This document shows, piece after piece, positions 32,960 to 42,680 of a stretch of DNA of 64,000 bases. A model generated the notes under the pieces. That model had not been told where the DNA came from. It worked only from the letters and a program-made list of their open reading frames with translations, and made no database searches. Position 1 is the stretch's first letter. Each line of letters opens with the position of its first letter. The DNA comes from Ensifer sp. WSM1721 (GTDB taxonomy: Bacteria > Pseudomonadota > Alphaproteobacteria > Rhizobiales > Rhizobiaceae): positions 3,024,501 through 3,088,500 of the forward strand of contig NZ_CP165782.1 in the NCBI RefSeq assembly GCF_000513895.2, written 5' to 3'. The translations under genes were made by a program, and so were the position numbers.

Positions 32960-34267
32960 TCATTCGAGTTCGCGTGCGTCCTGGATCATCCGGGCTCCCT
33001 CTTCGGCGGACATCTGACCGGAAACGATCTCCACGGCAGCGTCGTTCACGACGCGGCCGACCGACGGGCCGAGATCCTGATCGAAATAGTTCTGGTGCCA
33101 GGTGGAGGCTGCAAGCTGATCGGCTGCCGCTCGCAGCAGCGGATTGGTGACGCCGTCCTCGGCGCCGACCGCCACCGGCAGAAGCATGCCGATGCTTGCC
33201 ATCAGCCGTTCGTTCTCGGCATTCGTCAGATAACGCACGAAATCGAGCGCTTCGGGCGGAGCGTTCTTGGTCACCGCCCAGCCGTTGAGGCCGCCCAGCG
33301 TATCGGTCGCGGCACCCGCCCCTCCCTCGACGACCGGGAAGGGAAAGCGGCCGATGTTCTCGGGTGCAAGGCCCTTGCCGTCGCCGGAATTGGCGCGTTG
33401 GGTAGCCTCGGTATGCTCGAAGCTCAGGATCATCGCCGCCTTGCCGTCACCGAAGAGGCCAAGCGTCTGCGGCCAGGTCGCGCCAAGATAGCCGCCCTGG
33501 AACGGTTCGAGCTTGCCGAGCTCCGCGAGCTGTTCGCCGGCCTTGATGATCGCCGGGTGGAGGAAGCCCTCGCCCTCGTTGTTCTTGGCATCCTCGAAGA
33601 CCTGCTGGCCGCCATTGCGCATGACGAGATAGCTCCAGTAGAAGTGCAGCGGCCACTTGTCGCCGCCGCCGCCGGCGACCGGCGCGATTCCGGCGTCCTT
33701 CAGCGTCTTCACCGCCCTGAGGAAATCGTCCCAGGTCTTGATGTCCTCGGCCTTGACGCCGGCCTTCTGAAAGAGCGCCCTGTTGTAGAAGAAGCTGATC
33801 GTTCCCATTTTGAAGGGAACCGCATAAATTCGGTCGTTGAAGGTGAGACCCTTGACCGCGGCGGGATTGTAGCTCTTCTCCCAAGCTCCGCCGTCGGCAC
33901 GCATCGCGTCCGTCAGGTCCATCAGCGCGCCGGTCTCCGATTGCTGCTTCAGCACGCCGCCGCCCCAGCTATAGAAGAAATGCGGAGCGTCATCGGATTG
34001 CAGAAGGGTCGGCAGTTTCGCCTTGAAAGCCTCGTTTTCCAGGAATTGGAGCTGGATATCGACGCCTGGATGTTCAGATTCATACTTTGCGGCGATCTGC
34101 TCCCACATCTTCAAATGGGCAGGAACCGTCTCGAGATGGAGCCATTTGACCACCGTGTCGGCGGATGCCTGGCTCGTGCCCAAGAGAAGCGTCATGCCGG
34201 CTGCGGCGGCAAGCGCGGACAGTCTGGCGGCGCGAAGGGGCGCCAACCCGCGTTCAAACATCATCAT
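32960..34267 (-). CDS. Carbohydrate ABC transporter substrate-binding protein
   Basis: A 435-residue family 1 extracellular solute-binding protein. A signal peptide of about 36 residues ends at TSQASA-DTVVKW. The mature part shows the GVDIQLQFLENEAFKAKLP and TWDDFLRAVKTLKDAGIAP features of CUT1 sugar-binding proteins, with several aromatic residues (HFFYSWGG, LHFYWSYL) that could stack on sugars. It is the first gene of the importer operon, facing a ROK regulator. Related systems import disaccharides and polyols; the ligand here is unknown. Confidence 0.92.
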   Translation of the reverse strand: MMMFERGLAPLRAARLSALAAAAGMTLLLGTSQASADTVVKWLHLETVPAHLKMWEQIAAKYESEHPGVDIQLQFLENEAFKAKLPTLLQSDDAPHFFYSWGGGVLKQQSETGALMDLTDAMRADGGAWEKSYNPAAVKGLTFNDRIYAVPFKMGTISFFYNRALFQKAGVKAEDIKTWDDFLRAVKTLKDAGIAPVAGGGGDKWPLHFYWSYLVMRNGGQQVFEDAKNNEGEGFLHPAIIKAGEQLAELGKLEPFQGGYLGATWPQTLGLFGDGKAAMILSFEHTEATQRANSGDGKGLAPENIGRFPFPVVEGGAGAATDTLGGLNGWAVTKNAPPEALDFVRYLTNAENERLMASIGMLLPVAVGAEDGVTNPLLRAAADQLAASTWHQNYFDQDLGPSVGRVVNDAAVEIVSGQMSAEEGARMIQDARELE

Positions 34268-34320
34268 CTATCTCCTCCCAGGGGCAAAACGTCCTCACCA
34301 ATTTTTCCCCAACGCGGATT

Positions 34321-34349
34321 AATTCAGATGAGATACCAACAAATGTCAA
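34321..34349 (-). promoter_or_regulatory. Candidate promoter of the ABC importer operon
   Basis: On the minus strand TTGACA (34344-34349), a 17-bp spacer and TGAATT (34321-34326), about 55 bp before the binding-protein ATG. The -35 matches the consensus exactly; the -10 is weak, which would suit a regulated promoter. Confidence 0.4.
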
Positions 34350-34378
34350 CAGCCGTCGCAATTTTTCCGGCGTTCCGC

Positions 34379-34407
34379 TTGACAGAGGGCGCGAATTGCC
34401 CGTTATT
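34379..34407 (+). promoter_or_regulatory. Candidate promoter of the ROK regulator
   Basis: TTGACA (34379-34384), a 17-bp spacer and GTTATT (34402-34407), about 65 bp before the ROK ATG. It runs divergently from the importer promoter, and its -10 lies within the candidate operator. Confidence 0.35.
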
Positions 34408-34430
34408 TAATTCGTATTCCGGCAAAATAA
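34403..34430. promoter_or_regulatory. Candidate ROK-type operator
   Basis: TTATTT (34403-34408) and AAATAA (34425-34430) are inverted around a 16-bp centre that contains TTCG and CCGG. NagC/Mlc-type ROK regulators bind AT-rich arms flanking a TTCG-type core, so this resembles such a site and overlaps the regulator's own -10. The imperfect core makes it only a candidate. Confidence 0.35.
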
Positions 34431-34472
34431 TCAGATCCAGTCGGCCATAAACACGCGAGCATCCTCCCCACC

Positions 34473-35678
34473 ATGAAGACCGCCGATCCCGAATTGATGC
34501 GCGCGATAAACCGCTTCAATGTGCTGGATACGATCCGCCGGCACGGCCCCATCTCCCGCGTCGAGATCAGCGAACGCTCAGAACTGTCGACCACGACGGT
34601 CTCGGCGATCACGGCGTCGCTGCTTGATGACGGCCTCATTCTGACGCGGCACGAGGGCGACATCCGCAACGCCGCCGCGAGGGGAAGGCCGCGCGTCATG
34701 CTGGAGCTCAATCCTGACGCCGCCCGCGTTGTCGGAGCCAAGATCGCCGCCAATCGGATGGTCTTCGTCGTCACCAACTTCCGCGGCGAGGTTCTCTCCG
34801 AGCTCACCTTGCCTATTCGGGTCGACCGCCAGCCCATCGCCGTCATCGCCGACCTGGTCGAGGACGGCGTGCGCCGTTGCGTGGTCGACGCCGACCTGTC
34901 GCTCGACGACATCGATTCGATCTGCATTGGCCTTCCGGGCGTGGTCGAGCACCGCACCGGCCATGTCCGCTCAAGCCCGATCTTCCGGGAAACCGACGTC
35001 GACTTCGCGAGCGAAATGACGAGCCGGCTCAACGTCGCGACGATTGTCGAGAGCGACGCGCACGCCATCACGCTTGCCCATCACTGGTTCGGCCGCGCCC
35101 GCGATCTCGACGACATGGTGCTCGTGTCGCTGGAGCAGACGCTGGGTCTCGGCGTGCTGCATGGCGGCCAGCTTTTCCGCGGCGCCGGCGGCTTGAGCCA
35201 CAATCTCGGCGACCTCGTGCTTGGTGTCGGCCAACAGCAAACCATCCGGCTCTCGACGCTTGCCGGCGAAAGCGCGATTCTGGGCGAACATCCGATGGAC
35301 GGGCGGTTCGCCGAGGCGGTGCGCCTTGGCCGCGGCATGGCGCATGCGCAGACGCTGATCGCGGCGGAGGACAATGCCCTAATCGCCGCCGCGGCGCGCG
35401 CCGGCGAGGCGATCGGCCTTGCGATCGCCAACATCGTCACGCTGTTCGGGCCGCCTCGCGTCGTCATCGTCGGTTCCAGCCTGTCGCTCGGCGCCGTCTT
35501 CGTGGACAGCCTGCGCCACGCCTATCAAAGCGCGATTCCGTCCTCGATCCGCACCGTCGCGGAACTCGTCTTCGACGAGTCGGCCGACGAGACCTGGGCG
35601 CAAGGAGCGGCCGTCGTGGCGCTTTGCGAACTCTACGAGTCCCCCTGGGGGACGACCGGTCCGGCGCCGGCGCTCTGA
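34473..35678 (+). CDS. ROK family transcriptional regulator
   Basis: A 401-residue NagC/XylR-type regulator. Residues 1-70 form a winged helix-turn-helix (RHGPISRVEISERSELSTTT, then VSAITASLLDDGLI). The remainder is a ROK sugar-kinase-like domain. It appears unable to act as a kinase: the N-terminal phosphate loop (usually DxGxT) reads VVGAKIAANRM. The usual ROK zinc motif (CxCGxxGC) is replaced by HNLGDLVLGVGQQQT, with no cysteines. It is divergent from the importer operon and 44 bp upstream of the dehydrogenase gene, so it probably represses both until an inducer binds. Confidence 0.9.
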   Translation: MKTADPELMRAINRFNVLDTIRRHGPISRVEISERSELSTTTVSAITASLLDDGLILTRHEGDIRNAAARGRPRVMLELNPDAARVVGAKIAANRMVFVVTNFRGEVLSELTLPIRVDRQPIAVIADLVEDGVRRCVVDADLSLDDIDSICIGLPGVVEHRTGHVRSSPIFRETDVDFASEMTSRLNVATIVESDAHAITLAHHWFGRARDLDDMVLVSLEQTLGLGVLHGGQLFRGAGGLSHNLGDLVLGVGQQQTIRLSTLAGESAILGEHPMDGRFAEAVRLGRGMAHAQTLIAAEDNALIAAAARAGEAIGLAIANIVTLFGPPRVVIVGSSLSLGAVFVDSLRHAYQSAIPSSIRTVAELVFDESADETWAQGAAVVALCELYESPWGTTGPAPAL

Positions 35679-35722
35679 AGCGCTGCGCCGACCTTCTGCA
35701 ATTTCCATTCGGGAGGAGACTG

Positions 35723-36823
35723 ATGGAAAAACTCGGTATCGGCATCATCGGCTGCGGCAACATCTCGTCGGCCTATCTGAAGGCGATGGCGTCCTTCCCG
35801 ATCCTCGACATCCGCGGCATTGCCGATCTGAACCGCGGCCTCGCCGAACAACGCGCCGCGGAGTTCAACGTCGAGGCCCGGGACGTCGCGGATCTCCTCG
35901 CCGATCCTTCGATCGAACTCATCGTCAACCTGACCGTGCCGAAGGCGCACGTCACTGTTGCCATGCAGGCGCTCGATGCCGGCAAGCACACCTATTCCGA
36001 AAAGCCGCTCGCCACCGGTTTTGCGGACGGGCGAAAGCTCGTTGCGCTGGCCCGGGAGAAGGGCCTGCGCATCGGCGCCGCCCCCGACACCTTCCTCGGC
36101 GGCTCGCATCAGACGGCGCGGGCGATCGTCGATTCGGGCGTGCTCGGCACGCCCATCGGCGGCACCGCCACCTTCATGTGCCCGGGCCACGAGCGCTGGC
36201 ATCCCAATCCGGACTTCTATTACGACGTCGGCGGCGGGCCGATGCTCGACATGGGCCCTTACTACGTCACCGATCTCGTCAACCTCCTCGGCCCCGTCGC
36301 CAAGGTCGCCGGCTTTGCCACGGCCGCACGGAAGGAGCGAACCATCACCAGCGAAGCGCGCAACGGCGAGCGCATTCCCGTTCGCGTGCCGACCCATGTC
36401 GCCGGCGTGATGGCCTTTGAGAACGGGGCCGTGGTGCAGATCGGCATGAGTTTCGACGTGGCCGGCCACAAGCATGTGCCTCTCGAGCTCTACGGAACGG
36501 AAGGCACGCTGATCGTGCCTGATCCGAACCACTTCGGCGGCCAGATCGAGCTTTTGAAGAAAGGCGGCACCTTTGAGCCGGCCGTCACCACCGAGCCCTA
36601 TGCCGACGGCAACTACCGCTCGCTCGGCGTCGCCGACATGGCGCATGCCATTCGCTCGGGCCGGCCGCACCGGGCGAACGGAGATCTCGCGCTCCACGTG
36701 CTCGAGGTCATGGAGGCTTTCGACAAGGCGGCGCAAACCGGCGCCACCGTCAGCATCACCACGAAGACCGAGCGTCCGGCGCCGCTGTCGGAATCGCTGA
36801 TCGACGGCCGCGTCGGCCGCTAA
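35723..36823 (+). CDS. Gfo/Idh/MocA family dehydrogenase (ThuB-like)
   Basis: A 366-residue NAD(P)-dependent oxidoreductase. The Rossmann motif GIGIIGCGNISSAYL is at the N-terminus and the conserved EKP is in YSEKPLATGF. The catalytic helix reads GGGPMLDMGPYYVTD, with Tyr where inositol dehydrogenases have His, as in glucose-fructose oxidoreductase. An ideal GGGAGGAG-type ribosome binding site (GGGAGGAGAC) precedes the ATG at 35723. It lies between a ROK regulator and a ThuA-domain gene. In the characterised rhizobial thu operon the same pair (ThuB, ThuA) processes disaccharides through 3-keto derivatives, so C3 oxidation of an imported glycoside is the best inference. Confidence 0.88.
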   Translation: MEKLGIGIIGCGNISSAYLKAMASFPILDIRGIADLNRGLAEQRAAEFNVEARDVADLLADPSIELIVNLTVPKAHVTVAMQALDAGKHTYSEKPLATGFADGRKLVALAREKGLRIGAAPDTFLGGSHQTARAIVDSGVLGTPIGGTATFMCPGHERWHPNPDFYYDVGGGPMLDMGPYYVTDLVNLLGPVAKVAGFATAARKERTITSEARNGERIPVRVPTHVAGVMAFENGAVVQIGMSFDVAGHKHVPLELYGTEGTLIVPDPNHFGGQIELLKKGGTFEPAVTTEPYADGNYRSLGVADMAHAIRSGRPHRANGDLALHVLEVMEAFDKAAQTGATVSITTKTERPAPLSESLIDGRVGR

Positions 36824-36848
36824 TTCAGTACTTGAGGAGGAGTTCGAC

Positions 36849-37490
<642 letters not shown>

Positions 37491-37521
37491 ACATCATTTC
37501 CGGTCGGATCGACTTGGGCGA

Positions 37522-38118
37522 TCAGTGACTGACCCCGGCGTAGGCGCGATCGCCCCAGAGCGTCTCGACCGTCCGGTTTCTGCCGCAGCCGTTGCGGTAG
37601 TACCAGTAGCGGATCGGGTTTCTGGCTGCGAAATCCTGATGATAGTCTTCCGCCGGCCAGAATTTGGCCGGCCCCTCGACAGGCGTGACGATGGGCTTGC
37701 CGAGCTCCGCTTCGGCCTTGATCTTTTCCGCCTTCGCGTCCATGGCCTGACCGTCGGTCAGCGCATAGATCGCCGTCGTATAGGCGAAGCCGCGATCGCA
37801 GAACTGGCCGCCGGCATCGGTCGGGTCGGTCGTGTGGAAGAGAACGCCGACGAGCTCGGCATAGGAGACTCTGTCGGGATCGAACTTGATCCGCACCACT
37901 TCGCGGTGTCCGCCCTTCGCATAATCCTCATAGGTGGGATTCTCATTCCGGCCGCCCGCATAGCCGGAGATCGTTTCGAGGACCCCGGGCACGTCATCGA
38001 AGTCGCTTTCGACGCACCAGAAGCAGCCGCCGGCGAAGATCGCGTATTGCGGCTCGGCCGCCCGCACCGGCAGCAGCAGAAAGCAACTGGCGAGAACTCC
38101 GAGCAGCAGGCGAAGCAT
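37522..38118 (-). CDS. msrA: Exported peptide methionine sulfoxide reductase A
   Basis: A 198-residue MsrA, which reduces the S-epimer of methionine sulfoxide in oxidised proteins. Residues 1-21 are a signal peptide (LLLGVLASCFLLLPVRA), so this copy acts in the periplasm. The active site is GGCFWC at residues 30-35; the GHREVVRIKFDPDRVSY and EDYHQDF segments are typical. A resolving cysteine is likely among CDRGF and NGCGRN. The ATG at 38118 has GGAGG six bases upstream; a TTG at 38124 is rejected. Confidence 0.93.
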   Translation of the reverse strand: MLRLLLGVLASCFLLLPVRAAEPQYAIFAGGCFWCVESDFDDVPGVLETISGYAGGRNENPTYEDYAKGGHREVVRIKFDPDRVSYAELVGVLFHTTDPTDAGGQFCDRGFAYTTAIYALTDGQAMDAKAEKIKAEAELGKPIVTPVEGPAKFWPAEDYHQDFAARNPIRYWYYRNGCGRNRTVETLWGDRAYAGVSH

Positions 38119-38210
38119 CGGCAACCTCCATCCTCGGACTATTACCTATGCGCCTCGCCACAGCTTTCAAATCACTTACCGACACGTCGGTGTGACAACC
38201 GTGAAAACGA

Positions 38211-38232
38211 ACGGCGGGCCGCAGCCCGCCGT
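38211..38232 (-). terminator. Terminator of the sdh operon
   Basis: ACGGCGGGC-CGCA-GCCCGCCGT is a perfect 9-bp stem 26 bp after the sdhB stop, followed on the minus strand by TCGTTTTC. Confidence 0.75.
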
Positions 38233-38258
38233 CAGACAATTTGCGAAAAGTGCAGCCG

Positions 38259-39038
38259 TCAGAACCGCCGCTCGACCAGCATCTTCTTGATTTCGCCGAT
38301 CGCCTTGGCGGGGTTCAGGCCCTTCGGACAGGCCTGGGCGCAGTTCATGATCGTGTGGCAACGATAGAGCCGGAACGGATCCTCGAGATTGTCGAGCCGC
38401 TCGCCGGTCGCCTCGTCTCTGGAGTCGATCAGCCAGCGATAGGCCTGCAGCAGGACGGCCGGACCGAGATAACGGTCGCCGTTCCACCAGTAGCTCGGAC
38501 AGGAAGTCGAGCAGCAAGCGCAGAGGATGCACTCGTAGAGCCCGTCGAGCTTCTGGCGATCCTCGTGGCTCTGGCGCCATTCCTTGGCCGGCGTCGGAGA
38601 AACCGTCTTCAGCCAAGGCTCGATCGAACGGTGCTGGGCGTAGAAATTGGTGAGATCCGGCACCAGATCCTTGACCACCGGCATATGCGGCAGCGGATAG
38701 ATCTTCACCGAGCCCTTGATCTCGTCCATGCCCTTGGTGCAGGCGAGCGTATTGGTGCCGTCGATGTTCATCGCGCAGGAGCCGCAGATGCCCTCGCGGC
38801 AGGAGCGGCGCAGCGTCAGCGTCGGATCGATGTTGTTCTTGATGTAGAGCAGACCGTCGAGAACCATCGGCCCGCAATCGTCGATATCGATGTAGTAAGT
38901 GTCGATCCGCGGGTTCTTGCCGTCATCCGGATTCCAGCGGTAGACGCGGTATTCGCGCAAATTGGTCGCGCCCGCCGGCTTCGGCCAGACCTTGCCTTCG
39001 TTGATCTGCGAGTTCTTGGGAAGTGCGAGTTCAACCAT
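38259..39038 (-). CDS. sdhB: Succinate dehydrogenase iron-sulfur subunit
   Basis: A 259-residue subunit that carries the three iron-sulfur clusters. The [2Fe-2S] ligands are in [20 protein letters not shown], the [4Fe-4S] ligands in [16 protein letters not shown] and the [3Fe-4S] ligands in [17 protein letters not shown]. It passes electrons from SdhA to ubiquinone at the membrane anchor. Last gene of sdhCDAB. Confidence 0.98.
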   Translation of the reverse strand: MVELALPKNSQINEGKVWPKPAGATNLREYRVYRWNPDDGKNPRIDTYYIDIDDCGPMVLDGLLYIKNNIDPTLTLRRSCREGICGSCAMNIDGTNTLACTKGMDEIKGSVKIYPLPHMPVVKDLVPDLTNFYAQHRSIEPWLKTVSPTPAKEWRQSHEDRQKLDGLYECILCACCSTSCPSYWWNGDRYLGPAVLLQAYRWLIDSRDEATGERLDNLEDPFRLYRCHTIMNCAQACPKGLNPAKAIGEIKKMLVERRF

Positions 39039-39056
39039 GTGCCTTAATCCTCGAGA

Positions 39057-40898
39057 TCAGTAGACGCGCGCCTTCGGCTCGATCTTTTTCGGATCGATGC
39101 CGTCTGCGATGAGCTCGGTGTGGACCGGACGATAGTCGAGCCGTACCTCGCCCGCCTCGTTGACCCAGGCGAGCGTGTGCTTGCGCCAGTTCAAGTCGTC
39201 GCGGCCGCCGAGCGGGCCGTCCTTGTAGTCCTCGCGCGCGTGCGCGCCGCGGCTCTCCTTGCGCGCTTCGGCGCCGTAAACCGTGGTGATGGCGTTCGCC
39301 ATCAGGTTTTCGAGTTCCAGCGTCTCGACGAGGTCGGAGTTCCAGATCATCGAGCGGTCGGTGACCTTGACGTCCGGCAGTTCCTTCCAGATCGCGGTGA
39401 GGCGCCGGCAGCCGGATTCGAGCGATCCCTGCGTGCGGAACACGGCCGCGTCTTCCTGCATGGCGCGCTGCATCTTGTCGCGCAACACCGCCGTCGGCGT
39501 GCCGCCATTGGCGAACCGCAGCCGGTCGAAGCGCTCCATGATCCGGTCGCATGCCGCCGTGTTGACCTCCGGCACCGACTCGTTGCGGTCGATGATCTGG
39601 CCGGCGCGGATCGCCGCGGCGCGGCCGAAGACGACGAGGTCGATCAGCGAGTTGGAGCCGAGGCGGTTGGCGCCGTGCACCGAGGCGCAACCCGCTTCGC
39701 CGACGGCCATCAGGCCGGGCGCGATGCGCTCGGGGTTCTGAGCATCCGCATTGAGCACCTCGCCCCAATAGTTGGTCGGCACGCCGCCCATATTGTAATG
39801 GACGGTCGGCAGCACCGGGATCGGCTCGCGGGTGACGTCGACGCCGGCAAAGATCTTCGCCGATTCCGAGATGCCCGGCAGGCGCTCGTGCAGCACCTTG
39901 GGATCGAGATGGTCAAGGTGCAGGAAGATATGATCCTTGTTCTTGCCGACGCCGCGGCCCTCGCGGATCTCCATCGTCATGCAGCGCGAGACGACGTCGC
40001 GGGAAGCCAGATCCTTGGCCGAAGGCGCATAGCGCTCCATGAAGCGCTCGCCTTCCGAATTGACGAGATAGCCACCCTCGCCGCGCGCTCCCTCGGTGAT
40101 GAGACAGCCGGCGCCATAGATGCCGGTCGGGTGGAACTGCACGAATTCCATGTCCTGCAGCGGCAGGCCGGCGCGTGCGATCATGCCGCCGCCGTCGCCG
40201 GTGCAGGTATGCGCCGAAGTCGCCGAGAAATAGGCGCGTCCGTAGCCGCCGGTCGCGAGCACCACCATCTTGGCGGCAAAGCGGTGGATCGTGCCGTCGT
40301 CGAGGTTCCAGGCGACGACGCCGGTGCAGCGGCCGTCGTCCGACATGATCAGGTCGAGGGCGAAATATTCGATGAAGAACTCGGCGTTGTTGCGGAGCGA
40401 CTGGCCGTAGAGCGTGTGCAGGATCGCGTGGCCGGTGCGGTCGGCGGCCGCGCAGGTGCGTTGCACCGGCGGGCCTTCGCCGTAGTTCTGCATGTGGCCG
40501 CCGAACGGCCGTTGGTAGATCTTGCCTTCCTCGTTGCGCGAGAAGGGCACGCCATAATGCTCGAGCTCGTAGACCGCTTTCGGCGCTTCCATGGCGAGGT
40601 ATTGCATGGCGTCGACGTCGCCGAGCCAGTCGGAACCCTTGACCGTGTCGTAGAGGTGCCACTGCCAGCAGTCGGGCGTCATGTTCTGCAGCGAGGCGGC
40701 AATCCCGCCCTGGGCGGCGACCGTGTGCGAGCGCGTCGGGAAGACCTTGGTGACGCAGGCTGTCTTCAGGCCCTGCTCGGCCATGCCGAGCGTCGCGCGC
40801 AGCCCCGCGCCTCCGGCGCCGACGACGACGACGTCGAAAGAGTGATCGACATACTGATAGGCCTTGCCGTTCGCAGCGGGTGAACTGATCGATGCCAT
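39057..40898 (-). CDS. sdhA: Succinate dehydrogenase flavoprotein subunit
   Basis: A 613-residue catalytic subunit that oxidises succinate to fumarate. [20 protein letters not shown] binds FAD, the covalent FAD histidine is in [15 protein letters not shown], and the active-site [20 protein letters not shown] and [17 protein letters not shown] blocks are intact. It starts six bases after sdhD and ends 18 bases before sdhB. Confidence 0.98.
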   Translation of the reverse strand: MASISSPAANGKAYQYVDHSFDVVVVGAGGAGLRATLGMAEQGLKTACVTKVFPTRSHTVAAQGGIAASLQNMTPDCWQWHLYDTVKGSDWLGDVDAMQYLAMEAPKAVYELEHYGVPFSRNEEGKIYQRPFGGHMQNYGEGPPVQRTCAAADRTGHAILHTLYGQSLRNNAEFFIEYFALDLIMSDDGRCTGVVAWNLDDGTIHRFAAKMVVLATGGYGRAYFSATSAHTCTGDGGGMIARAGLPLQDMEFVQFHPTGIYGAGCLITEGARGEGGYLVNSEGERFMERYAPSAKDLASRDVVSRCMTMEIREGRGVGKNKDHIFLHLDHLDPKVLHERLPGISESAKIFAGVDVTREPIPVLPTVHYNMGGVPTNYWGEVLNADAQNPERIAPGLMAVGEAGCASVHGANRLGSNSLIDLVVFGRAAAIRAGQIIDRNESVPEVNTAACDRIMERFDRLRFANGGTPTAVLRDKMQRAMQEDAAVFRTQGSLESGCRRLTAIWKELPDVKVTDRSMIWNSDLVETLELENLMANAITTVYGAEARKESRGAHAREDYKDGPLGGRDDLNWRKHTLAWVNEAGEVRLDYRPVHTELIADGIDPKKIEPKARVY

Positions 40899-40904
40899 GA
40901 CGAA

Positions 40905-41285
40905 TTACCCTGCAAAAGCGATCTTCAGGATGGCGAAGAGACAGAACCCGCCGATCGCGATCGCAAAAAATGTGTTGAGCATGAGAAGCGCGATCTTCGC
41001 CCCCTCCGCGTGAACGTAGTCCTCGATGATGACCTGCATGCCGATCCGCATGTGGACGAGAGCGGAAGTCACGACGAGCGCCATGATCACGGCCACGAAG
41101 GGGTTCGAGAGCGCCGCGACGAGGTCCGCATGCGGTGCGCCGGCATAACGGGCCACGAAGAAGACGAAGAAGATCAGGAGCGGAAGGTTGGCGACGGCCG
41201 TCAGCCGCTGACGCCAGAAGTGATCCGTGCCCTCCTTGGCCGAACCGAGACCGCGGACCTTGCCGAGGGGTGTGCGCATATCCAT
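40905..41285 (-). CDS. sdhD: Succinate dehydrogenase hydrophobic anchor subunit
   Basis: A 126-residue protein with three transmembrane helices. The SALVHMRIGMQVIIEDYVH segment carries the haem-ligand histidine and the conserved Asp-Tyr pair. With SdhC it anchors the enzyme and forms the ubiquinone site. The ATG at 41285 is preferred to a TTG at 41291 because GGGA lies at correct spacing. Confidence 0.95.
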   Translation of the reverse strand: MDMRTPLGKVRGLGSAKEGTDHFWRQRLTAVANLPLLIFFVFFVARYAGAPHADLVAALSNPFVAVIMALVVTSALVHMRIGMQVIIEDYVHAEGAKIALLMLNTFFAIAIGGFCLFAILKIAFAG

Positions 41286-41297
41286 GTTCAACGTCCC

Positions 41298-41690
41298 TTA
41301 GCGAACCAGATAACCGACGATCCAGATGACGAGCGTCAGCGTCGCCGACCCGATGATCGTCGCCTTGGCCATCTTCGTCGCGAAATGCTTCTCGTAGCCG
41401 TAGCCGAGATCCCAGATGAGGTGACGGATGCCACCGAGCATGTGGTGTATCAGCACCCAGGTGTAGCCGAAGAGGACGATCTTGCCGATCAGTGTGCCGA
41501 ACAGCCAGCTCACCCAGTCGTAATAGGCAGCACCCGAGGCGGCGGCGATCAACCACCAGGCGACCAGGATCGTGCCGAAGTAGAGTGCGCCGCCGGTGAT
41601 GCGGTGCATGATCGACATGACCATTGTTGGGATCGGCTTGTAGATTTGAAGATGCGGCGAGAGCGGCCGGCTTCTTGTGACATTCGTCAT
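41298..41690 (-). CDS. sdhC: Succinate dehydrogenase cytochrome b556 subunit
   Basis: A 130-residue protein starting MTNVTRSRPLSPHLQIYKPI, with the family signature SIMHRITGGALYFGT and the haem-binding HHMLGGIRHLIWDLGYG. Three transmembrane helices. First gene of sdhCDAB. Confidence 0.97.
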   Translation of the reverse strand: MTNVTRSRPLSPHLQIYKPIPTMVMSIMHRITGGALYFGTILVAWWLIAAASGAAYYDWVSWLFGTLIGKIVLFGYTWVLIHHMLGGIRHLIWDLGYGYEKHFATKMAKATIIGSATLTLVIWIVGYLVR

Positions 41691-41745
41691 CGGAACCTCA
41701 CGGAATCACCGGACTTGGCGTCCAAAACTGGACTAATCTTGTCCG

Positions 41746-41774
41746 GTATAGCACCCGATTGTGCGCAATTCAGT
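41746..41774 (-). promoter_or_regulatory. Possible sdh promoter in the 305-bp gap before sdhC
   Basis: On the minus strand CTATAC (41746-41751) matches the rhizobial -10 consensus CTATAT in five of six positions; the -35 region (ACTGAA at 17 bp) is poor. The rest of 41691-41995 is AT-rich around 41800-41850 and shows no gene or clear operator; it must also contain the promoter of the divergent secreted-protein gene. Confidence 0.25.
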
Positions 41775-41995
41775 CATTCGGACCTTTAATCACCAGAATG
41801 CTTAACGACAAGTGTGTTTGCAGTGCAAAATAAATAAAATCGATTAGACGAAAAGCGGCATTTTACGGCCTGGCAGAGACGTGTCCGCCGTTAACGATAC
41901 GCGCGGAAAACATAAGCAAATCCGTGACATTTGCCCGCGCTTGCCGCAGGATGCGCCTTAAGGATTTGTTAAGCATATCCGGAGGGCAAGGCGGA

Positions 41996-42640
41996 ATGAA
42001 TCTGTTGCGAGCGGTCCGTGCGACCAAAGTTCTAGTCCTCGCCTTCGCCCTTGCGTTGCCGGCCGGCCTGCCGGTGCGGGCCGACGATAACAGCGGCTTT
42101 GGCAATGTAGAAACCCGTACCCGCCACATCCGGCTCAAGCACCGGCAACCGCATCACGCCTGGCGCAAATGGCACGGCGGCCATCGCTTTTTTGCCGGCC
42201 GCAGACGGCACCGCTCGGTGATGTCCCGCTTCGACGATTTTCCGGCATTCGCTTCGCAAGGCCTGCCCGACGTTCAAACACGGACCCGGCATGTGCGACT
42301 GAAGCATCGCTGGCCGCGTCACGCCCGGCGCAAGTGGAATCATGGCCCGGTGATCATCATCAACGGCGGCGGATACGGCCCCGGCGATTATGGCAGCTAT
42401 GGAAGCTACGACTTCCCCACCCCGATACCGGATATCGGCACCTATGCCGGCGGCCTTTCGGCCTTCCGGGAGGAGGGCAACGGCATCTATTTTAGCCGCG
42501 ACGGCGGCTACCGTTATGCCGCGGAGGATTTCGTTGGCATCGCCCCGCCCTCGAAGCGTGCCAAGATCATCATCGTCTCGCCGCGGACCAACGCCAGCGC
42601 CTGCTCATGGGAACACGGCGTCTGCGTCGTGCGGCCGTAG
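41996..42640 (+). CDS. Secreted His/Arg-rich protein with an internal duplication
   Basis: A 214-residue protein of unrecognised family. A signal peptide covers residues 1-30 (LVLAFALALPAGLPVRA-DDN). Two copies of a basic motif of about 23 residues follow: TRTRHIRLKHRQPHHAWRKW and TRTRHVRLKHRWPRHARRKW, roughly 60 residues apart. After them come a Gly/Tyr-rich linker (GPGDYGSYGSYD) and a C-terminal domain ending with a cysteine pair (ASACSWEHGVCVV). GGAGGGCAAGGCGGA precedes the ATG. The repeats could bind metal or acidic polysaccharide, but that is speculation. Confidence 0.8.
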   Translation: MNLLRAVRATKVLVLAFALALPAGLPVRADDNSGFGNVETRTRHIRLKHRQPHHAWRKWHGGHRFFAGRRRHRSVMSRFDDFPAFASQGLPDVQTRTRHVRLKHRWPRHARRKWNHGPVIIINGGGYGPGDYGSYGSYDFPTPIPDIGTYAGGLSAFREEGNGIYFSRDGGYRYAAEDFVGIAPPSKRAKIIIVSPRTNASACSWEHGVCVVRP

Positions 42641-42680
42641 AGTGGATAGAGCAAGCCGCGCGAGTGCGGCGGCTGCGTTC

